64,000 bases of DNA. Source: Chlorocebus sabaeus (taxonomy: Eukaryota > Chordata > Mammalia > Primates > Cercopithecidae). A program made the translations under genes and the position numbers. The notes below the pieces were generated by a model. The model had not been told where the DNA came from. It ran no database searches and saw only the letters and a list, made by a program, of their open reading frames with translations. How positions within the stretch are numbered: position 1 is the stretch's first letter; each line of letters begins with the position of its first letter. The stretch is from contig NW_027327441.1 of NCBI RefSeq assembly GCF_047675955.1, positions 248,001-312,000 on the forward strand, written 5' to 3'. Positions 36,701-48,800 of this stretch are shown here, in pieces.

Positions 36701-39597
36701 GAAGATATTTCCTTTATCACCATAGCAATCTACGGGCTTCCAAATATCACTTTGCCAATTCCACAAGAACAGCCTTAGCGAAGGGCTTATTGAAGGGAAA
36801 GATGTAACTCTGTGAGATGAATTAACAGAACACAGAGCAGTTTCTCAGAAAGCTTCTTTCAAGTTTTGAACGGAAGATATTTCGTTTTTCACCATAGCCC
36901 TCTATGGGCTTCCAAATATCCCTTTGCCAATTCCACAAGAACAGCCTTAGCGAAAGGCTTCTTGAAGGGAAAGATGTAACTCTGTGAGATGCATTAACAG
37001 AACACACAGCAGTTTCTCAGAAGGCTTCTTTCCAGTATTGAACGCAAGATATTTCCTTTTTCACAGAATCCCTCCATGGACTTCCAAATATCACTTTGCC
37101 AATTCCACAAGAACAGCCTTAGCGAAAGGCTTTTGAAGGGAAAGATGTAACTCTGTGAGATGAATTAATAAAACACGGAGCAGTTTCTCAGAAAGCTTCT
37201 TTCCAGTTTTGAACGGAAGATATTTCCTTTTTCACCATAGCCCTCTATGGGTTTCCAAATATCACTTTGCCAATTCCACAAGAACAGCCTTAGCGAAAGG
37301 CTTCTTGAAGGGAAAGATGTAACTCTGTGAGATGAATTAACGGAACACAGAGTAGTTTCTCAGAAAGCTTCTTTCCAGTTTTGAACGGAAGATATTTCCT
37401 TTTTCACCATAGCCCTCTATGGGCTTCCAAATATCACTTTGCCAATTCCACAAGAACAGCCTTAGCGAAAGGCTTCTTGAAGGGAAAGATGTAACTCTGT
37501 GAGATGAATTAACAGAACACAGAGCAGTTTCTCAGAAAGCTTCTTTCCAGTTTTGAACGGAAGATATTTCCTTTTTCACAGTAGCCCTCAATGGGCTTCC
37601 AAATATCCCTTTGCCAATTCCACAAGAGCAGACTTAGCGAAAGGCTTCTTGAAGGGAAAGATGTAACTCTGTGAGATGAATTAACAGAACAGAGAGCAGT
37701 TTCTCAGAAAGCTTCTTTCAAGTTTTGAACGGAAGATATTTCGTTTTTCACCATAGCCCTCTATGGGCTTCCAAATATGCCTTTGCCAATTCCACAAGAA
37801 CAGCCTTAGCGAAAGGCTTCTTGCAGGGAAAATTGTAACTCTGTGAGATGAATTAACAGAACACAGAGCAGTTTCTCAGAAAGCTTCTTTCCAGTTTTGA
37901 AAGGAAGATACTTCCTTTTTCCCATAGCGCTCTATGGGCTTCCAAATATCCCTTTTCCAATTCCACAAGAACAGCCTTAGCGAAAGGCTTCTTGAAGGGA
38001 AAGATGTAACTCTGTGAAATGAATTAACAGAACACAGAGCAGTTTCTCAGAAAGCTTCTTTCCCCTTTTGAACGGAAGATTTTTCCTTTTTCACCATAGC
38101 CCTCAATGGGCTTCCAAATATCACTTTGCCAATTCCACAAGAACAGCCTTAGCGAAAGGCTTCTTCAAGGGAAAGATGTAACTCTGTGAGATGAATTAAC
38201 GGAACAGAGAGCAGTTTCTCAGAAAGCATCTTTCCAGTTTTGAACGAAAGATATTTCCTTTTTCACCATAGCACTTAATGGGCTTCCAAATATCCCTTTG
38301 CCAATTCCACAAGAACAGCCTTAGCGAAAGGCTTATTGAAGTGAAAGATGTAACTCTGTGGGATGAATTAACAGAACACAGAGCAGTTTCTCAGAAAGCT
38401 TCTTTCCAGTTTTGAACGGAAGATATTTCGTTTTTCACCATAGCCCTCTATGGGTTTCCAAATATCCCTTTGCCAATTCCACAAGAACTGCCTTAGCGAA
38501 AGGCTTCTTGAAGGGAAAGATGTAACTCTGTGAGATGAATTAACAGAACACAGAGCAGTTTCTCAGAAAGCTTCTTTCCAGTTTTGAACGGAAGATATTT
38601 CCTTTTTCACCTTAGCCCTCTATGGGCTTCCAAATATCCCTTTGCCAATTCCACAAGAACAGCCTTAGCGAAAGGCTTCTTGAAGGGAAAGATGTAACCT
38701 TGTGTGATGAATTAACAGAACACAGAGCAGTTTCTCAGAAAGATTCTTTCCAGTTTTGAACGGAAGATACTTCCTTTTTCACCATAGCCCTCTATGGATT
38801 TCCAAATATCCCTTTGCCAATTCCACAAGAACAGCTTTAGGGAAAGGCTTCTTGAAGGGAAAGATGTAATTCTGTGAGATGAATTAACAGAACACAGAGC
38901 AGTTTCTCAGAAAGCTTCTTTCCAGTTTTGAACCGAAGATATTTCCTTTTTCACCATAGCCCTCTATGGGCTTCCAAAGATCACTTTGCCACTTCCACAA
39001 GAACAGACTTAGCGAAAGGCTTCTTGAAGGGAAAGATGTAACTCTGTGAGATGAATTAACAGAACACAGAGCAGTTTCTCAGAAAGGTTCTTTCAAGTAT
39101 TGAACGCAAGATATTTCCTATTTCACAGTAGCCCTCCATGGACTTCCAAATATCCCTTTGCCAATTCCACAAGAACATCCTTAGCGAAAGGCTTCTTGAA
39201 GGGAAAGATGTAACTCTGTGAGATGAATTAACAGAACACAGAGCAGTTTCTCGGAAAGCTTCTTTCCAGTTTTGAACGGAAGGTATTTCGAGTTTCACCA
39301 TAGCCCTCTATGGCCTTCCAAATATCACTTTGCGAATTCCACAAGAACAGCCTTAGCGAAAGGCTTCTTGAAGGGAAAGATGTAACTCTGTGAAATGAAT
39401 TAACAGAACACAGAGCAGTTTCTCAGAAAGCTTCTTTCCAGTTTTGAACGGAAGATATTTCCTTTTTCACCATAGAACTCAATGGGCTTCCAAATATCAC
39501 TTTGCCAATTCCACAAGAACAGCCTTAGCGAAAGGCTTCTTGAAGGGAAAGATGTAACTCTGTGGGATGAATTAACGGAACACAGAGCAGTTTCTCA

Positions 39598-40998
39598 GAA
39601 AGCTTCTTTAAAATTTGCAACGGAAGAGATTTCGTTTTCCACCGTAGCCCTCTATGGGCTTCCAAATATCCCTTTGCCAATTCCACAAAAACAGCCTTAC
39701 CGAAAGGCTTCTTGAAGGGAAAGATGTAACTCTGTGAGTTGAATTAACAGAACACAGAGCAGTTTCTTAGAAAGCTTCTTTCCACTTTTGAACGGAAGAT
39801 ATTTCCTTTTTCACCGTAGCCCTCTATGGGCTTCCAAATATCCCTTTGCCAATTCCACAAGAACAGCCTTAGCAAAAGGCATCTTGAAGGGAAAGATGTA
39901 ACTCTGTGAGATGAATTTGGAGAACACAGAGCAGTTTCTCAGAAAGCTTCTTTCCAGTTTTGAACGGAAGATAATTCCTTTTTCACCATAGCCCTCTATG
40001 GGCTTCCAAATATCACTTTGCCAATTCATGAAGAACAGCCTTAACGAAAGGCTTCTTGAAGGGAAAGATGTAACTCTTTGAGATGAATTAACAGAACACA
40101 GAGCAGTTTCTCAGAAAGCTTCTTTCCAGTTTTGAACGGAAGATATTTCCTTTTTCACCATAGCCCTCTATGGGCTTCCAAATATCACTTTGCCAATTCC
40201 ACAAGAACAGACTTAGCGAAAGGCTTCTTGAAGGGAAAGATGTAACTCTGTGAGATGAATTAACAGAACACAGAGCAGTTTCTCAGATAGCTTCTTTCCA
40301 GTATTGAACGCAAGATATTTCCTTTTTCACAGTAGCCCTCCTTGGGCTTCCAAATATCTCTTTGCCAATTCCACAAGAACAGCCTTAGCGAAAGGCTTCT
40401 TGAAGGGAAAGATGTAACTCGGCGAGATGAATTAACAGAACACAGAGCAGTTTCTCAGGAAGCTTCTTTCCAGTTTGAACGGAAGATTTTTTCCTTTTTC
40501 ACCGTAGCCCTCTATGGGCTTCCAAATATCCCTTTGCCAATTCCACAAGAACAGCCTTAGCGAAAGGCTTCTTGAAGGGAAAGATGTAACTCTGTGAGAT
40601 GAATTAACAGAACACAGAGCAGTTTCTCAGAAGGCTTCTTTCCAGTATTGAACGCAAGATATTTCCTTTTTCGCAGTATCCCTCCATGGACTTCCAAATA
40701 TCACTTTGCCAATTCCACAAGAACAGCCTTAGCGAAAGGGTTCTTGAAGGGAAAGATGTAACTCTGTGAGATGAATTAACAGAACACAGAGCAGTTTCTC
40801 AGAATGCATCTTTCCAATATTGAACGCAAGATATTTCCTTTTTCACAGTAGCCCTCCATGGACTTCCAAATATCCCTTTGCCAATTCCACAAGAACAGCC
40901 TTAGCGAAAGGCTTCTTGAAGGGAAAGATGTAACTCTGTGAGTGGAATTAACAGAACACAGAGCAGTTTCTCAGAAAGCTTCTTTCCAGTTTTGAACG
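39598..40998 (-). repeat. Eight-monomer block X, copy 2
   Basis: Repeats 35,300-36,700 at a constant 4,298-bp offset, including the rare TAAAATTTGC patch (39,609-39,618) and the paired compensating indels in the CTCGGCGAG unit. Its first monomer is a hybrid: the left part has GTGGGATG and AACGG, as in the unit at 2,237, and the right part is the divergent X type. One small difference is TTCATGAAGAAC near 40,025 in place of TTCAACAAGAAC. Confidence 0.8.
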
Positions 40999-42800
40999 GA
41001 AGATATTTCCTTTTTCACAGTAGCCCTCCATGGACTTCCAAATATCTCTTTGCCAATTCCACAAGAACAGCCTTAGCGAAAGGATTCTTGCAGGGAAAGA
41101 CGTAACTCTGTGAGATGAATTAACAGAACACAGAGCAGTTTCTCAGAAAGCTTCTTTCCAGTTTTGAACGGAAGATATTTCGTGTTTCACCATAGCCCTC
41201 TATGGGCTTCCAAATATCACTTTGCCAACTCCACAAGAACAGCCTTAGCGAAAGGCTTCTTGAAGGGAAAGATGTAACTCTGTGAGATGAATTAACAGAA
41301 CACAGAGCAGTTTCTCAGAAAGCTTCTTTCCAGTTTTGAACGGAAGACATTTCCTTTTCCACCATAGCCCTCAATGGGCTTCCAAATATCACTTTGCCAA
41401 TTCCACAAGAACAGCCTAATCGAAAGGCTTCTTGAAGGGAAAGATGTAACTCTGTGAGATGAATTAACAGAACACAGAGCAGTTTCTCAGAAAGCTTCTT
41501 TCCAGTTTTGAACGGAAGATACTTCCTTTTTCACCATTGCCCTCTACGGGCTTCCAAATATCCCTTTGCGAATTCCACTAGAACAGCCTTAGCGAAAGGC
41601 TTCTTGAAGGGAAAGATGTAACGTTGTGAGATGAATTAACAGAACACAGAGCAGTTTCTCAGAAAGATTCTTTCCAGTTTTGAACGGAAGATACTTCCTT
41701 TTTCACCATAGCCCTCAATGGGCTTTCAAATATCCCTTTGCCAATTACACAAGAACAGCCTTAGCGAAAGGCTTCTTGAAGGGAAAGATGTAACTCTTTG
41801 AGATGAATTAACAGAACACAGAGCAGTTTCTCGGAAAGCTTCTTTCCAGTTTTGAACGGAAGATATTTCGTGTTTCACCATAGCCCTCTGTGGGCTTCCA
41901 AATATCACTTTGCGAATTCCACAAGAACAGCCTTAGCGAAAGGCTTCTTGAAGGGAAAGATGTAACTCTGTGAGATGAATTAACAGAACACAGAGCAGTT
42001 TCTCAGAAAGCTTCTTTCCAGTTTTGAACGGAAGATATTTCCTTTTTCACCATAGCCCTCTATGGGCTTCTAAATATCACTTTGCCAATTCCACAAGAAC
42101 AGCCTTATCGAAAGGCTTCTTGACGGGAAAGATGTAACTCGGTGAGATGAATTAACAGAACACAGAGCAGTTTCTCAGAAAGCTTCTTTCCAGTTTTGAA
42201 CGGAAGATATTTCCTTTTTCACCATAGCCCTCTATGGGCTTCCAAATATCCCTTTGCCAATTCCACAAGAACAGCTTTAGCAAAAGGCTTCTTGAAGGGA
42301 ACGATGTAACTCTGTGAGATGAATTAACAGAACACAGAGCAGTTTCTCAGAAAGCTTCTTTCCAGTTTTGAACGGAAGATATTTCGTTTTTCACCATAGC
42401 CCTCTATGGGTTTCCAAATATCCCTTTGCCAATTCCACAAGAACTGCCTTAGCGAAAGGCTTGTTGAAGGGAAAGATGTAACTCTGTGAGATGAATTAAC
42501 AGAACACAGAGCACTTTCTCAGAAAGCTTCTTTCCAGTTTTGAACGGAAGATATTTCCTTTTTCACCATAGCCCTCTATGGGCTTCCAAATATCCCTTTG
42601 CCAATTCCACAAGAACAGCCTTAGCGAAAGGCTTCTTGAAGGGAAAGATGTAACTCTGTGAGATGAATTAACAGAACACAGAGCAGTTTCTCGGAAAGCT
42701 TCTTTCCAGTTTTGAACGGAAGATATTTCGTTTTTCACCATAGCCCTCTATGGGCTTCCAAATATCCCTTTGCCAATTCCACAAGAACAGCCTTAGCGAA

Positions 42801-45800
42801 AGGCTTCTTGAAGGGAAAGATGTAACTCTGTGAGATGAATTAACAGAACACAGAGCAGTTTCTCAGAAAGCTTCTTTCCAGTATATAACGCAAGATATTT
42901 CCTTTTTCACCGTAGCCCTCCTTGGGCTTCCAAATATCTCTTTGCCAATTCCACAAGAACAGCCTTAGCGAAAGGCTTCTTGAAGGGAAAGATGTAACTC
43001 GGCGAGATGAATTAACAGAACACAGAGCAGTTTCTCAGGAAGCTTCTTTCCAGTTTTGTACGGAAGATTTTTCCTTTTTCACCGTAGCCCTCTATGGGCT
43101 TCCAAATATCACTTTGCCAATTCCACAAGAACAGCCTTAGCGAAAGGCTTCTTGAAGGGAAAGATGTAACTCTGTGAGATGAATTAACAGAACACAGAGC
43201 AGTTTCTCAGAAGGCTTCTTTCCAGTATTGAACGCAAGATATTTCCTTTTTCACAGTATCCCTCCATGGACTTCCAAATATCACTTTGCCAATTCCACAA
43301 GAACAGCCTTAGCGAAAGGGTTCTTGAAGGGAAAGATGTAACTCTGTGAGATGAATTAACGGAACACAGAGCAGTTTCTCAGAAAGCTTCTTTCCAGTTT
43401 TGAACGGAAGTTATTTCCTTTTTCACCATAGCCCTCTATGGGCTTCCAAAATCACTTTGCTAATTCCACAACAACAGCCTTAGCTAAAGGCTTCTTGAAG
43501 GGAAAGATGTAACTCTGTGAGATGAATTAACAGAACACAGAGCAGTTTCTCAGAATGCTTCTTTCCAATATTGAACGCAAGATATTTCCTTTTTCACAGT
43601 AGCCCTCCATGGACTTCCAAATATCCCTTTGCCAATTCCACAAGAACAGCCTTAGCGAAAGGCTTCTTGAAGGGAAAGATGTAACACTGTGAGTTGAATT
43701 AACAGAACACAGAGCAGTTTCTCAGAAAGCTTCTTTCCAGTTTTGAACGGAAGATATTTCCTTTATCACCATAGCAATCTACGGGCTTCCAAATATCACT
43801 TTGCCAATTCCACAAGAACAGCCTTAGCGAAAGGCTTCTTGAAGGGAAAATTGTAACACTGTGAGATGAATTAACAGAACACAGAGCAGTTTCTCAGAAA
43901 GCTTCTTTCCAGTTTTGAAAGGAAGACACTTCCTTTTTCCCATAGCGCTCTATGGCCTTCCAAATATCCCTTTTCCAATTCCACAAGAACAGCCTTAGCG
44001 AAAGGCTTCTTGAAGGGAAAGATGTAACTCTGTGAAATGAATTAACAGAACACAGACCAGTTTCTCAGAAAGCTTCTTTCCAGTTTTGAACGGAAGATTT
44101 TTCCTTTTTCACCATAGCCCTCAATGGGCTTCCAAATATCACTTTGCCAATTCCACAAGAACAGCCTTAGCGAAAGGCTTCTTGAAGGGAAAGATGTAAC
44201 TCTGTGAGATGAATTAACGGAACAGAGAGCAGTTTCTCAGAAAGCATCTTTCCAGTTTTGAACGAAAGATATTTCCTTTTTCACCATAGCACTTAATGGG
44301 CTTCCAAATATCCCTTTGCCAATTCCCCAAGAACAGCCTTAGCGAAAGGCTTCTTGAAGGGAAAGATGTAACTCTGTGGGATGAATTAACAGAAAACAGA
44401 GCAGTTTCTCAGAAAGCTTCTTTCCAGTATTGAACCGAAGATATTTCCTTTTTCACCGTAGCCCTCTGTAGGCTTCCAAAGATCACTTTGCCAATTCCAC
44501 AAGAACAGCCTTAGCGAAAGGCTTCTTGAAGGGAAAGATGTAACTCTGTGAGATGAATTAACAGAACACAGAGCAGTTTCTCAGAAAGCTTCTTTCCAGT
44601 TTTGAAAGGAAGATACTTCCTTTTTCCCATAGCCCTCTATGGGCCTCCAAATATCCCTTTTCCAATTCCACAAGAACAGCCTTAGCGAAAGGCTTCTTGA
44701 AGGGAAAGATGTAACACTGTGAGATGAATTAACAAAACACAGAGCAGTTTCTCAGAAAGCTTCTTTCCAGTATTGAACGCAAGATATTTACTTTTTCACC
44801 GTAGCCCTCCTTGGGCTTCCAAATACCACTTTGCCAATTCCACAAGAACAGCCTAATCGAAAGGCTTCTTGAAGGGAAAGATGTAACTCTGTGAGATGAA
44901 TTAACAGAACACAGAGCAGTTTCTCAGAAAGCTTCTTTCCAGTTTTGAACGGAAGATATTTCCTTTTTCACCATAGCCCTCTATGGGCTTCCAAATATCA
45001 CTTTGTCAATTCCACAAGAACAGCCTTAGCGAAAGGCTTTTGAAGGGAAAGATGTAACTCTGTGAGATGAATTAATAGAACACGGAGCAGTTTCTCAGAA
45101 AGCTTCTTTCCAGTTTTGAACGGAAGATATTTCCTTTTTCACCATAGCCCTCTATGGGCTTCCAAATATCACTTTGCCAATTCCACAAGAACAGCCTTAG
45201 CGAAAGGCTTCTTGAAGGCAAAGATGTAACTCTTTGAGGTGAGTTAACAGAACACAGAGCACTATCTCAAAAAGCTTCTTTCCAGTATTGAACGCAAGAT
45301 ATTTCCTTTTTCACAGTAGCCCTCCATGGACTTCCAAATATCTCTTTGCCAATTCCACAAGAACAGCCTTAGCAAAAGGATTCTTGCAGGGAAAGACGTA
45401 ACTCTGTGAGATGAATTAACAGAACACAGAGCAGTTTCTCAGAAAGCTTCTTTCCAGTTTTGAACGGAAGATATTTCCTTTTTCACCATAGCCCTCTATG
45501 GGCTTCCAAATATCCCTTTGCCAAGTCCACAAGAACAGCCTTAGCGAAAGGCTTCTTGAAGGGAAAGATGTAACTATATGAGATGAATTAAGAGAACACA
45601 GAGCAGTTTCTCAGAAAGCTTCTTTCCAGTTTTGAACGGAAGACATTTCCTTTTCCACCATAGCCCTCAATGGGCTTCCAAATATCACTTTGCCAATTCC
45701 ACAAGAACAACCTTATCGAAAAGCTTCTTGAAATGAAAGATGTAACTCTGTGGGATGAATTAACGGAACACAGAGCAGTTTCTCAGAAAGCTTCTTTCCA

Positions 45801-45892
45801 GTTTTGAACGGAAGATATTTCCTTTTTCACCATAGCCCTCTATGGGCTTCCAAATATCACTTTGCCAATTCCACAAGAACAGCCTAATCGAA
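42801..45892 (-). repeat. Block D1: 18-monomer segment repeated at 51,741
   Basis: Begins with the GTATATAACG unit (42,881) and runs through the CTCGGCGAG, AAGGCTTC, AAGTTATTTCC, CATAGCAATCTACGGG, AAGACACTTCC, TAGCACTTAATGGG, CTCTGTAGGC, ATTTACTTTTTC and CTCTTTGAGGTGAG units. The same order recurs in D2 at an offset of 8,940-8,942 bp (52 monomers). A 2-bp loss (CCAAAATCAC near 43,447) is private to this copy. Confidence 0.84.
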
Positions 45893-48800
45893 AGGCTTCT
45901 TGAAGGGAAAGATGTAACTCTGTGAGATGAATTAACAGAACACAGAGCAGTTTCTCAGAAAGCTTCTTTCCAGTTTTGAACGGAAGATACTTCCTTTTTC
46001 ACCATTGCCCTCTACGGGCTTCCAAATATCCCTTTGCGAATTCCACTAGAACAGCCTTAGCGAAAGGCTTCTTGAAGGGAAAGATGTAACGTTGTGAGAT
46101 GAATTAACAGAACACAGAGCAGTTTCTCAGAAAGATTCTTTCCAGTTTTGAACGGAAGATACTTTCTTTTTCACCATAGCCCTCAATGGGCTTTCAAATA
46201 TCCCTTTGCCAATTACACAAGAACAGCCTTAGCGAAAGGCTTCTTGAAGGGAAAGATGTAACTCTGTGAGATGAATTAACAGAACACAGAGCAGTTTCTC
46301 GGAAAGCTTCTTTCCAGTTTTGAACGGAAGATATTTCGTGTTTCACCATAGCCCTCTATGGGCTTCCAAATATCACTTTGCGAATTCCACAAGAACAGCC
46401 TTAGCGAAAGGCTTCTTGAAGGGAAAGATGTAACTCTGTGAGATGAATTAACAGAACACAGAGCAGTTTCTCAGAAAGCTTCTTTCCAGTTTTGAACGGA
46501 AGATATTTCCTTTTTCACCATAGCCCTCTATGGTCTTCTAAATATCACTTTGCCAATTCCACAAGAACAGCCTTATCGAAAGGCTTCTTGAAGGGAAAGA
46601 TGTAACTCGGTGAGATGAATTAACAGAACACAGAGCAGTTTCTCAGAAAGCTTCTTTCCAGTTTTGAACGGAAGATATTTCCTTTTTCACCATAGCCCTC
46701 TATGGGCTTCCAAATATCCCTTTGCCAATTCCACAAGAACAGCTTTAGCAAAAGGCTTCTTGAAGGGAACGATGTAACTCTGTGAGATGAATTAACAGAA
46801 CACAGAGCAGTTTCTCAGAAAGCTTCTTTCCAGTTTTGAACGGAAGATATTTCGTTTTTCACCATAGCCCTCTATGGGTTTCCAAATATCCCTTTGCCAA
46901 TTCCACAAGAACTGCCTTAGCGAAAGGCTTCTTGAAGGGAAAGATGTAACTCTGTGAGATGAATTAACAGAACACAGAGCACTTTCTCAGAAAGCTTCTT
47001 TCCAGTTTTGAACGGAAGATATTTCCTTTTTCACCATAGCCCTCTATGGGCTTCCAAATATCCCTTTGCCAATTCCACAAGAACAGCCTTAGCGAAAGGC
47101 TTCTTGAAGGGAAAGATGTAACTCTGTGAGATGAATTAACAGAACACAGAGCAGTTTCTCAGAAAGCTTCTTTCCAGTTTTGAACGGAAGATATTTCGTT
47201 TTTCACCATAGCCCTCTATGGGCTTCCAAATATCCCTTTGCCAATTCCACAAGAACAGCCTTAGCGAAAGGCTTCTTGAAGGGAAAGATGTAACTCTGTG
47301 AGATGAATTAACAGAACACAGAGCAGTTTCTCAGAAAGCTTCTTTCCAGTTTTGAACGGAAGATATTTCCTTTTTCACCATAGCCCTCTATCGGCTTCCA
47401 AATATCACTTTGCCAATTCCACAAGAACAGACTTAGCGAAAGGCTTCTTGAAGGGAAAGATGTAACTCTGTGAGATGAATTAACAGAACACAGAGCAGTT
47501 TCTCAGAAAGCTTCTTTCCAGTTTTGAACGGAAGATATTTCCTTTTTCACCATAGCCCTCTATGGGCTTCCAAATATCCCTTTGCCAATTCCACAAGAAC
47601 AGCCTTAGCGAAAGGCTTCTTGAAGGGAAAGATGTAACTCTGTGAGATGAATTAACAGAACACAGAGCAGTTTCTCAGAAAGCTTCTTTCCAGTTTTGAA
47701 CGGAAGATATTTCCTTTTTCACCATAGCCCTCTATGGGCTTCCAAATATCACTTTGCCAATTCCAAAAGAACAACCTTAGCGAAAGGGTTCTTGAAGGGA
47801 AAGATGTAACTCTGTGAGATGAATTAACAGAACAAAGAGCAGTTTCTCAGAAAGCTTCTTTCCAGTTTTGAACGGAAGATATTTCCTTTTTCACCTTAGC
47901 CCTCTATGGGCTTCCAAATATCAGTTTGCCAATTCCACAAGCACAGCCTAATCGAAAGGCTTCTTGAAGGGAAAGATGTAACTCTGTGAGATGAATTAAC
48001 AGAACACAGAGCAGTTTCTCAGAAAGCTTCTTTCCAGTTTTGAACGGAAGATACTTCCTTTTTCACCATTGCCCTCTACGTGCTTCCAAATATCCCTTTG
48101 CGAATTCCACTAGAACAGCCTTAGCGAAAGGCTTCTTGAAGGGAAAGATGTAACGTTGTGAGATGAATTAACAGAACACACAGCAGTTTCTCAGAAAGAT
48201 TCTTTCCAGTTTTGAACGGAAGATACTTCCTTTTTCACCATAGCCCTCAATGGGCTTTCAAATATCCCTTTGCCAATTACACAAGAACAGCCTTAGCGAA
48301 AGGCTTCTTGAAGGGAAAGATGTAACTCTGTGAGATGAATTAACAGAACACAGAGCAGTTTCTCAGAAGGCTTCTTTCCAGTATTGAACGCAAGATATTT
48401 CCTTTTTCACAGTATCCCTCCATGGACTTCCAAATATCACTTTGCCAATTCCACAAGAACAGCCTTAGCGAAAGGGTTCTTGAAGGGAAAGATGTAACTC
48501 TGTGAGATGAATTAACGGAACACAGAGCAGTTTCTCAGAAAGCTTCTTTCCAGTTTTGAACGGAAGATATTTCCTTTTTCACCATAGCCCTCTATGGGCT
48601 TCCAAATATCACTTTGCCAATTCCACAAGAACAGCCTAATCGAAAGGCTTCTTGAAGGGAAAGATGTAACTCTCTGAGATGAATTAAGAGAACACAGAGC
48701 AGTTTCTCAGAAAGCTTCTTTCCAGTTTTGAACGGAAGACATTTCCTTTTCCACCATAGCCCTCAATGGGCTTCCAAATATCACTTTGCCAATTCCACAA

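Larger units (their letters stand above)
32830..42800 (-). repeat. Mosaic alpha-satellite stretch after block B
   Basis: About 58 monomers with no other sequence. It contains a partial return of the beginning of block A (34,547-35,230 and about 35,580-35,900), an eight-monomer block present twice (35,300 and 39,598), the CATAGCAATCTACGGG variant near 33,290 and 36,726, and a series near 41,500-42,450 shared with 11.4-12.3 kb, 46-47 kb and 49.4-50 kb. The unit near 34,350 has CACAAAACAG, a one-base loss. Confidence 0.82.

Noticed and set aside
36044..43140. Plus-strand frames beginning ATGGGCTTCC or TTGGGCTTCC at 36,044, 39,482, 40,342 and 42,922
   Set aside because: They are satellite translations in the other direction that arise in related monomers, mostly the CTCGGCGAG units of blocks X and D. 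They move with the block copies and show no sign of coding selection.
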